A DNA stretch of 64,000 bases, from NCBI GenBank assembly GCA_028015205.1, contig CM051519.1, forward strand, positions 86,883,539-86,947,538, given 5' to 3'. Below, in pieces: positions 55,985-64,000 of this stretch. Positions within the stretch are counted from its first letter, which is position 1. Each line of letters begins with the position of its first letter. Origin of the DNA: Mytilisepta virgata. Taxonomy: Eukaryota; Mollusca; Bivalvia; Mytilida; Mytilidae. A program made the position numbers and the translations under genes. The notes beneath the pieces were generated by a model that saw only the letters and a list, made by a program, of their open reading frames with translations, was not told where the DNA came from and did not search any database.

Positions 55985-56769
55985 CAAATCAAAATTCAGT
56001 GTATGCAATGATATGTGTGTCTATGACATGTAAATTTCAATTTTTATTACAAAATGGAATATTTATAATGACAAATTCATAAAATGGACAGGGTATGATT
56101 TGGTCTCTTGAATTCCAAAATTAAAAAGTAATGCAAAACCTACTCTCAGCTATCATTAAGTACTCTTAAAATATTGTGTTTTAAGGAACATTTTTTGTTT
56201 TCCAGAAGAAATTTCTGCAAGGGCGTGAAAACACTAAATTTTTGTCAAATCCTTGATTTAGCAGACGTTCATGACGTCGCTTTTGTGCCATTGGAAGGAA
56301 TGTTCTACAATGATTGATAGATTATTAAAGTTCCATTATTATACCATAAAAATGATACAAATTTGAATCTGAATTCTTACTTTTAATTTTTCATGTCAGA
56401 TTGGGCCAAATAATGGCTGAAATCATACATTCTCCTTTCTCTAAGTACATTTTTTTGGTATAAAGCCTCAAAAGAACATGTAAATACATTTAATTTTTAT
56501 ATTTTTGGTTAACGACTGCTTTTCAATAAATTTATTATTTATATAATTCCTTTATATTAAAAAAACAATTGGGTTTAAAACAGTTTATGCAGAACTATTG
56601 CTATTTAAGTGGATTTGGCACCAATTGCTAAAAAGGTTGTATAAGTTACATACATGTACAGTATTAATAAACCTTATTTGAATCAGATTCAAATGGTAAC
56701 AATTTGTTGGTAACAATTACAAAATGTTAAATTTGGTACACCAAATTAAATTTCCTTTTGTATTTGTAG
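55985..56769 (+). other. OTUD5 intron 6, second part, no features
   Basis: AT-rich; I see no exon or repeat. Confidence 0.4.
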
Positions 56770-56892
56770 TGTATGTTGGAAGACAAACTAAAAGAAACAG
56801 ATTGGGAGGTTACACAGGAAACGATTGAGGAACAGGTTGCTAGGGAATCATATCTACAGTGGCTGATGGATAATCAAAACAGAGCAAAAACA
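56770..56892 (+). CDS. OTUD5: OTUD5 exon 7, post-OTU helix
   Basis: Acceptor TTTGTAG, donor GTAAGA at 56893, phase 0 both sides, 41 codons. Encodes [20 protein letters not shown] then [21 protein letters not shown], matching vertebrate [38 protein letters not shown] charged helix after the catalytic domain. Most of it is duplicated at 53654-53730. Confidence 0.96.
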
Positions 56893-57003
56893 GTAAGATC
56901 ATATGTTTTATATGACCGCAGATATTTGCAGTCGTATTATAGTATGAAACTGTTGTCTTCATCGTCGGCATCCATAGACAGATAGATTTCCGCTCATATT
57001 TTT

Positions 57004-58173
57004 AGCTTACCTGACCTGAAAGGTCAAGTGAGCTTTTCTCATCACTTTGTGTCCGTCGTCCATCGCCATTCGTCGTCGTCATCGTCGTCTGTTACAAAAA
57101 TCTTCTCCTCTGAAACTACTGGGCCAAATGTAAGCCACAATCATCATTGGGGTATCTAGTTTAAAAAATGTGTCCGACCACCCGTCTGCCAACCAACATG
57201 GCCGACATGGCTAAAAATAGAACATAGGGGTAAACTGCAGTTTTTGTCTTATATCTCAAAAACTAAAGCAATTAGAGCAAAACTGACGGGGTAAAAATGT
57301 TCATCAGGTCAAGATCTACCTGCCATGAAATTTTCAGACGAATCGGTCAACCCTTTGTGGGGTTATTGCCCCTGAATTGTTAATTTTAAGGAATTTTGCA
57401 GTTTTAGGTTATTATCTTGAATATTATTATAGATAAAGACAAATTGTAAACAGCAAAAATGTTCAACAAAGTAAGATCTACAAATAAGTTAACATGACTA
57501 AAATCATTGATTGCCCCCTTATAGGAGTTTTTGTCCTATAAAGATGGCATCCAATGTAAACTTACCTTTAAAGATCTTTTCCTCTCAAACCACTGGGCCA
57601 ATTGAGACCAAACTTTGGTGGAATGATCCTTGGGTGGCCCCCTTCCAAAATTATGTCTGGCATCCCCGACTTCCAACTGACATGGCTGCTGTTACTAAAA
57701 ATAGAAAAAAAAGGGGGGTTGAATTTCAAAAATCTTCTTATATGAAACTACAAGGCCAGTTGGAACAAAAGTTGGAGCAGTGGTTGGTTCTTAGGAGATT
57801 CTCTTTCAGAAATATGTCCAATGACCCGTACTGTTAACAAATATGGCCGCCACAGCCGAACTTAGTTTAACATAGGGCCCTATGGGAAAATTCATTGAAA
57901 AATCTTCTTGTCTTAAACCACTTGACCAATTGATGGCCAATCTTCTTGTGTGAAACCGCTTAGCCAGTTGGAACAAGACTTTGATGGTTCTCTTTTAGAA
58001 ATATATCCATTGACCTGGACTGTCAACCAAGATGACTGCCACAGCTGAAATTAGTTTAAAATAGAATCCTATAGAAAAACCAGCCAAATTGACTGCAACA
58101 CTTAAATGTTTAGTCCTGCTCAAGGTGAAAAGTTAAATCCAGGTGAGCGATACAGGTTCTTGAGAGCCTCTAG
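57004..58173 (+). mobile_element. AGCTCACC-family element (copy 9)
   Basis: Starts AGCTTACCTGACCTGAAAGG / TCAAGTGAGCT palindrome. It has both module types (ATGGCTAAAAATAGAACATA with CAGACGAATCGGTCAACC, then GCCGCCACAGCCGAACTTAG). It ends GGTGAGCGATACAGG, stem GGTTCTTGAGAGCC, CTCTAG, TTT. A near-complete example in OTUD5 intron 7. Confidence 0.87.
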
Positions 58174-58403
58174 TTTGTTCTATTGATTATATCCTTTAAT
58201 ATAATATTTTACCATAATGGTCCCTCATAAGAAATACAAGTTGGGATTGATTTTGGGAAATCTGGCCCCTCCCATTTTTCTCTGTGGGTCAGCAAAGGTT
58301 TTTTGATAACTTTGTGTAACTTTAAAATTTTTATCTGATTATTTTGATTTTTTTTTTAATGTTCCTTGCTGAAAATGGGAAAAAATATTTAAGATCCATT
58401 TTT

Positions 58404-60572
58404 AGCTCACCTGGCCCAAAGGGCCAAGTGAGCTTTTCTCATCACTTGGCGCCCGTTGTCCGTCGTCGTCGTTAACATTTTACATTTTGAACTTCTTCTA
58501 GACAACCACTGAATGGAATGAAACCAAACATGGCATGAATGTTCCTTATGAGGTGCTGACCAAGAGTTGTTACTTTGTAGCCGATCCATAATCCAAGATG
58601 GCCGCCAGCGGGGGACTTAGTTTAACATAGAACCCTATGGGAAATGCATACAAATGACTTCTTTTAGAGAACCGTTGAATGGAATGAAACCAAACATGGC
58701 ATGAATGTTCCTTATGAGGTGCTGACCAAGAGTTGTTACTTTGTAGCCGATCCATTATCCAAGATGGCCGCCAGCGGGGGACTTAGTTTAACATAGAACC
58801 CTATGGGAAATGCATACAAATGACTTCTTTTAGTGACCCACTTAATGGAATGAAACCAAACATGGCATGAATATTCCTTATGAAGTGCTGACCAAGTGTT
58901 GTTACTTTGTAGCTGATCCATCATCCAAGATGGCCGCCAGCGGGAAACTTAGTTTAACATAGGACCCTATGGGAAATGCATACAAATGACTTTTTTAGAG
59001 AACCACTGAATGAAATGAAACTAAATCTGGCATGAATGTTCCTTATGAGGTGCTGACCAAGAGTTGTTACTTTGTAGCCGATCCATAATCCAAGATGGCC
59101 GCCAGCGGGGGACTTAGTTTAACATAGAACCCTATGGGAAATGCATACAAATGACTTCTTTTAGTGACCCACTTAATGGAATGAAACCAAACATGGCATG
59201 AACATTCCTTATGAAGTGCTGACCAAGTGTTGTTACTTTGTAGCTGATCCATCATCCAAGATGGCCACCAGCGGGGAACTTAGTTTAACATAGGACCCTA
59301 TGGGAAATGCATAAAAATGACTTCTTTTAGAGAACCACTGAATGGAATGAAACTAAATCTGACATGAATGAACCCTTATAAGGTGCTGACCAAGTGTTGT
59401 TACTTTGTAGCCGATCCATCATCCAAGATGGCCGCCAGAGGTGGACTTAGTTTAACATAGGACCCTATGGGAAATGCATACAAATGACTTCTTTTAGAGA
59501 ACCGTTGAATGGAATGAAACCAAACATGGCATGAATGTTCCTTATGAGGTGCTGACCAAGTGTTGTTACTTTGTAGCCGATCCATAATCCAATATGGCCG
59601 CCAGCGGGGGACTTAGTTTAACATAGAACCCTATGGGAAATGCATACAAATGACTTCTTTTAGTGACCCACTTAATGGAATGAAACCAAACATGGCATGA
59701 ATATTCCTTATGAAGTGCTGACCAAGTGTTGTTACTTTTTAGCTGATCCATCATCCAAGATGGCCGCCAGCGGGGAACTTAGTTTAACATAGGACCCTAT
59801 GGGAAATGCATACAAATGACTTCTTTTAGAGAACCACTGAATGAAATGAAACTAAATCTGGCATGAATGTTCCTTATGAGGTGCTGACCAAGTGTTGTTA
59901 CTTTGTAGCCGATCCATCATCCAAGATGGCTGCCAGCAGGAGACTAAGTTTAACATTGGACCATATGGGAAATGCATACAAATGACTTCTTTTAGAGAAC
60001 CACTGAATGGAATGTAACAAAACATAGCATGAATGTTCCTTATGAGGTGCTGATCAAGTGTTGTTACTTTGTTGCCGATCCATCATCCAAGATGTTTAGA
60101 AGTCTATCAGAAAATTGTAAAAAAAATTCTGAATGGTCACAACTTGACCACATATTCAAAAATAATAATGATAAGATGTCTTCAGTAGCTATTGTAAGAC
60201 TACACTAAGGGACGAGATCAAAAGTTCAATGTCGGATAAAAAACTTAATTCAAATAGTTTGGGGGTGGGGGGGGGTAAAAATCACTGGAAGTTTTGTTAT
60301 CCGACATCGATTTTTGTATACGCCTATATTGGTCAATCAATTTTTCCCAAATTAAGTTAAGAGGGGGGTGGGGGGGTCAGTGAAAAAACTATGTGAATTA
60401 AGTTTTTTATCCGACATTGAACTTTTGATCTCGTACCTAAGATGACCTGTTTTTAATTTTAAATACTGTGTCAAATTAAACCAATCTTGGTCTCAATCAT
60501 TATATAATTTTACATTATTTCCAAAATCACATTAGATACAGGTGAGCGACACAGGCTCTTGAGAGCCTCTAG
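58404..60572 (+). mobile_element. AGCTCACC-family element (copy 10) with 10 x 166-bp array
   Basis: Perfect 5' palindrome AGCTCACCTGGCCCAAAGGG / CCAAGTGAGCT. About 10 monomers of 166 bp nearly identical to those at 29184-31196, the same non-repeated tail (GAAGTCTATCAGAAAATTG), and the same 3' end (GGTGAGCGACACAGGC, CTCTAG, TT). A 227-bp MITE (60210-60436) is inserted in the tail, and about 100 further bp are absent from the other copy. Confidence 0.9.
60210..60436 (+). mobile_element. MITE with ~40-bp TIRs and probable CTAAG TSD
   Basis: The left end GG(G)ACGAGATCAAAAGTTC..., with GTCGGATAAAAAACTTAATT, is mirrored by the right end AATTAAGTTTTTTATCCGAC ... GATCTCGTAC. CTAAG occurs immediately outside both ends (60205-60209, 60437-60441). 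The interior has two G-runs (about 60261-60275 and 60361-60377). No coding capacity. Confidence 0.83.
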
Positions 60573-61106
60573 TTCACTATCTTACTGTTTTAGAGATGTA
60601 AGAGGTTAGAAAAGGGACACACCTTAATTTTAGAAATTTTATTATTTACCTGATTTTGATGATTGGTTTTAAAATGGATTGTCATAAAAAATATAATAAA
60701 TGTTACTGCACAGGTTTTGTGTAACGTTTGTCATTGAAGAGATAAAGGGATAAAAAGAGGCCAAAATTAGACACTTTGCAGGACACCTAAAATAATTATT
60801 TCTCATCCAATTTCAATACAATCACACACAGTTTTTTATTATCAGATAATAGCAAAAGGTTCACCACCTTTTTCGTCTGTCATTTAAATTGTGTTGTTTC
60901 TCAATTGTCTGCATCATCCTTGTAATTATTTTAAGGGAAATAACTCTAATAGAACTAGCAGTCAGAAAATTGCCCCTGCAACACCAGATTTTTGGACCAA
61001 CAGCATTCACAGATTTCTCAATACCATATGATCGTACTTAAACCAATCAGTTAATATAATTTTTTACTGATATGCAATAATTGATGAAATTTATTAACAT
61101 TTTCAG
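60573..61106 (+). other. OTUD5 intron 7 end, no features
   Basis: AT-rich leading to exon 8. Nothing recognised. Confidence 0.4.
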
Positions 61107-61323
61107 ACTAGAACAGCTAGTGCCACATGTACTAGTTGCTTACCTAGTGCTACTTGTAGTTCATCATGTGATTTAGTGTACAGTGATAAACCAAGTTCCT
61201 CAGAGATGAGGATGGGACGATCGCCTCGTAATCGTAGTAATCCTAATTCGCAACAAAATAGTCCACAACAGGTTGAAGTTATGGAGCATCACTCTCCTAA
61301 ACTTATTGAACAAGGAAGAACTG
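61107..61323 (+). CDS. OTUD5: OTUD5 exon 8, Ser-rich tail
   Basis: Acceptor ATTTTCAG, donor GTATGT at 61324, phase 0 in and 1 out. Encodes TRTASATCTSCLPSATCSSS then ...SSEMRMGRSPRNRSNPNSQQ and EVMEHHSPKLIEQGRT. Vertebrate OTUD5 has KASATCSSATAAASS followed by SRSPRQRSSAS at this place, so SATC and RSPR are conserved landmarks. Several S/T-P sites; disordered. Confidence 0.93.
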
Positions 61324-62024
61324 GTATGTATTATGTTATTTATAGTTATTGTATTGATAAAGTATTCACTAAATATAAAAGGCAATGGAATAATTGTTGG
61401 TTCCCTCTTGACTGCAAAGGGGCAATTGTTAAAACATTGCTTCCTACTGTCTCTCAATAAAAACATTGATCTGTAAATGAAAAGTCTTCCGTTTTTGTTT
61501 GGAGTAGAAATAGGAGAGAAGTGATAGCGAAGAGATTTATATTCTTCTAGAATCTTATCTTACAAATAAATATCACATTCAAACATTTTATTGATTATAT
61601 AGACTGTGTATAGAAAAATAAATCAATGCTCTTTGTTATAGAGATTTAGACAAATGTTTTCTAAAATTAATAGTACCATTTCTGCTGCACTAAGTCTTTT
61701 GTGTTTTATTAAATAATTTAACAATGACACTTTCTATGTGTCTAAAGTCTTAACTGCTGTCATAAAAAAATTCAAATTTTAAGTTTTAAAGGAAATTTAC
61801 AGCTATAAAAAAATGTGAAGAAAGACAATTTAAACTTGTTTTTAACATTAAAAAATAACAAATAAGTTTTCTTTTTTCCAGGGTTTCAGTGTAATATATA
61901 AATGGACAATGAAATCATATATCTGTCTTTATTACAATACACACATCAATGATTTTAGGAAGATTTACATTTTTGTCTCTGCCTCAAAAAATTTTCATAA
62001 ACATTAAGAAAAATTGCAATTTAT
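61324..62024 (+). other. OTUD5 intron 8, first part, no features
   Basis: AT-rich; nothing recognised. Confidence 0.4.
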
Positions 62025-62476
62025 TAAATAATTTATTAAATGTAGTAACTTGTGTCCTGCTAGACCTATAAGTGACTTTTTTGTAATTTTTAAATTACAA
62101 AAAAAGTCACTTATAGGTCTAGCAGGACACAAGTTACCATATTTAATAAATTATTTTTGTAACTTATGCAGAGTTCTTGAAAGGTTGAAAACGTATCTTT
62201 TTATAACAGTTAAGTCCTTTGCTCTCAACAGCCAAATTCAAACTGAGAAGCTAACTGCCTGCAAATGTAATCCGAGAACCTGAGCCCTGGTTATCTATCT
62301 GACCAAATTTTGACATTGACCTTTGACCTTATCTTGGAACTAACCATCTGATAATGTGGAAGAAACCATTCCTCATGTATAAACAACACTTATACTTTGC
62401 ATAAGTTACAAAAATAATTTATTAAATATAGTAACTTGTGTCCTGCTAGACCTATAAGTGACCTTTTTTGTAATTT
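62025..62476 (+). mobile_element. Foldback element with three arm copies
   Basis: Left arm 62025-62090 and its inverse 62092-62170 form an almost loopless palindrome (GTAACTTGTGTCCTGCTAGA, CCTATAAGTGACTTTTTTG). A third copy in the first orientation lies at 62398-62476, so 62092-62476 could be a complete ~385-bp element with ~79-bp TIRs next to a solo arm. No frame. Confidence 0.82.
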
Positions 62477-62561
62477 TAACATTCTTGAAACTGAGTTACG
62501 TAATGAATTCAAGATTATTTTCCCGAGAATATTTTTAAATCTGATAGAAGAAAATGTCCAA

Positions 62562-62838
62562 ATTATTAGAGTACAAACAATTTGTTTTCTTAGTGTCAGA
62601 TTTAGATTATCAGAGTACAAACAATTTGTTTTCTTAGTTTCAGATTTAGATTATCAGAGTACAAACAATTTGTTTTCATAGTGTCAGATTTAGATTATCA
62701 GGGTACAAACAACTTGTTTTCATAGTGTCAGATTTAGATAATCAGAGTACAAACAATTTGTTTTCTTAGTGTCAGATTTAGATTATCAGAGTACAAACAA
62801 TTTGTTTTCATAGTGTCAGATTTAGATAATCAGAGATT
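62562..62838 (+). repeat. 44-bp tandem array, ~6.3 copies
   Basis: Unit of 44 bp (GTACAAACAATTTGTTTTC, then TTAGTGTCAGATTTAGATTA, TCAGA) repeats at exactly 44-bp steps from 62571 to 62791. Copies differ at a few positions (CTTAG/CATAG, GATTATC/GATAATC). It ends 33 bp before the exon 9 acceptor. Confidence 0.95.
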
Positions 62839-62871
62839 TATATGTATGTATATAATTCTTTACCATTGTAG

Positions 62872-62994
62872 GCTCACCAAAAGTCCATCCAGAACCAGAA
62901 TCTGTTGAATCTATTCCACAAGGAGCTGTTGGTGGTGTCTTTGGGTTCAATGAAACCAGTTCTCTAATGAATCACCAGTCCTCTCTTATGGAAG
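62872..62994 (+). CDS. OTUD5: OTUD5 exon 9
   Basis: Acceptor CATTGTAG, donor GTACAA at 62995, phase 1 in and 1 out. Encodes GSPKVHPEPESVESIPQGAV then GGVFGFNETSSLMNHQSSLM-E. Low conservation in this disordered tail; the call rests on splice sites, phase and position. The final exon(s), with the UIM-like region, lie beyond the window. Confidence 0.8.
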
Positions 62995-63438
62995 GTACAA
63001 AATTTGTCAATATAAGAATAAATGATTGTCCTCTGGCAAAGAATTCTGCTTAGGCAGTACTAGGGCTGTCTTGAACAAACATTGAGGTGCAAGATTTTTA
63101 TCCTAAGGAAGACTTCACTGTGACCTTTAGATGAATAACAACATTAAAGCATTGTTTCTTTTCTCAAACTGTATGGATTTAGTCCCAGTTCTTATTCTGC
63201 TGTTGTATCTACAGTTCAGAGGTGTGCAATGACGGAGGTTTTTACATCAAAAACACTACAGAAAGAAATCTTATTGTTACCAAATACGGTTTTCTGTAAA
63301 AGTCTTATAAGTTACATTGGCTTTGCTACCGCTCAGTTAATCATTTTTAGTTCGCCTCAGCGAAGTTGAGGGGGCTATTGGAGTTACCCCGGCATCCACA
63401 TCCACAGCCAGTTCTCAGTTACTAGTTGACATAGGGTT

Positions 63439-64000
63439 CAGGGTTCGCACGGGTGCTTGAAAACCTGGAAAGTACTTGAAATTGAAAATTGGAAATTAAG
63501 GCCTTGAAAGTACTTGAAATTCAAAGGAGGTCCTTGAAACTCCTTGAAAAACTGTGTTTTTGAAGAATAAAAAAAATTGGTTAAATTTTCTGTCATAAAA
63601 GTGTTTTAATTCGTTTTCAGATCACTCGGTCTTGCGTTTATCGGTATTTTTGTCAAGACTTTATATAAGTTTCGCATATTTTCCCTTTTCTAAAAATAGC
63701 TACTTTTCTGTGAAACCGGTGCGTAGTAATTTCTGTGATGCGGTCAAGAAATAAATCTGACTTTGCGTAAAACTTTTAGTAATTAAACGATCCAGATTGA
63801 TTTTTTGGTAACTTAAATTAACTTTAACTAATAAAACATCTTTAAATGTATTTTGCCGATGAATTTTAGTCACAGTGAGCAAACCGAAACTGAAAGTAGT
63901 TCGCAAGAACGTTGATGACATGCCTGTGAAATGTAAATTCCCGGATGAATGGCTAGAAAAGCCACAGAATAAGGCATATAAATTGTCCATATCAGTTGAT
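63439..64000 (+). mobile_element. Putative hAT element, 5' part (runs off window)
   Basis: Left end CAGGGTTCGCACGGGTGCTT followed by CTTGAAAGTACTTGAAATTC-type repeats matches the end at 14020. From about 63868 an open frame, with stops only upstream, reads VSKPKLKVVRKNVDDMPVKC, KFPDEWLEKPQNKAYKLSIS-VD to the window edge. An (F/Y)PDEWL opening before a zinc-finger-like region is what I would expect of a BED-type hAT transposase, but the finger itself is off the window. Not part of OTUD5. Confidence 0.45.

Larger units (their letters stand above)
50216..64000 (+). other. OTUD5: OTUD5 gene (nine exons in window, 3' end missing)
   Basis: OTU-family cysteine deubiquitinase (DUBA). Known for the family: cleaves K63- and K48-linked ubiquitin, restrains type I interferon signalling through TRAF3, acts in chromatin regulation and development, and needs phosphorylation of a serine just before the OTU domain (Ser177 in human). 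Seen here: nine exons join in phase into 464 codons plus one base. They hold the conserved start MTILPKKKP, a basic Ser/Thr-rich N-tail, HNSDDEY (Ser119), the OTU domain with Asp157, Cys160 and His265, the following helix [14 protein letters not shown], and a Ser-rich tail. The human protein is 571 residues; the C-terminal UIM-like end lies to the right of the window. Confidence 0.95.

Overview
The window looks like AT-rich nuclear DNA of a bivalve mollusc, most likely a mussel (Mytilidae). Three things support this. Both genes have GT-AG introns of up to about 5 kb. Their proteins are diverged but collinear with vertebrate orthologues. The repeats include families I recall as very abundant in Mytilus genomes (the AGCTCACC, GACCGCA and ACCCCCTGCAAACGAAG modular repeats, and two tRNA-like SINEs). 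No prokaryotic, organellar or viral gene is visible. All splice sites and repeat borders were read by eye.

Positions 1-35895 (+) hold the 3' part of a FAM120A/B/C-type gene (constitutive coactivator of PPAR-gamma-like). Seventeen exons were placed by GT-AG borders, phase continuity and collinearity with the vertebrate protein. Joined, they give an uninterrupted 928-codon reading frame ending at 35893-35895. The first exon begins before the window, so the start of the PIN/FEN1-like domain is missing. Positions 35896-50215 are intergenic: a probable long 3' UTR, then a dense repeat patch (40.2-47.9 kb), then a quiet stretch and a TATA-less promoter.

Positions 50216-64000 (+) hold OTUD5 (DUBA), a K63-preferring OTU deubiquitinase. 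Nine exons cover the conserved N-terminus, the phospho-acceptor motif, the whole OTU catalytic domain and the following helix. The C-terminal UIM-type part lies beyond the right edge. The two genes run in tandem and are not obviously functionally linked.

Most of the rest is intronic repeat. The commonest family, at least ten copies, has a 5' palindrome beginning AGCTCACC, a core of 110-170 bp modules and a 3' stem-loop followed by CTAG, set in T-rich sequence. Several unrelated-sequence families in the window share this architecture. It resembles non-autonomous rolling-circle (Helitron/Helentron, HINE, 'pearl') elements, and is my best candidate for an under-described system. Other items are SINEs with intact target-site duplications (one 5'-truncation series), MITEs with pogo-, PIF/Harbinger- and hAT-like ends, a 1.83-kb long-TIR element, foldback palindromes, a duplicated 3' splice site, and a 77-bp near-perfect copy of OTUD5 exon 7 misplaced in OTUD5 intron 3.
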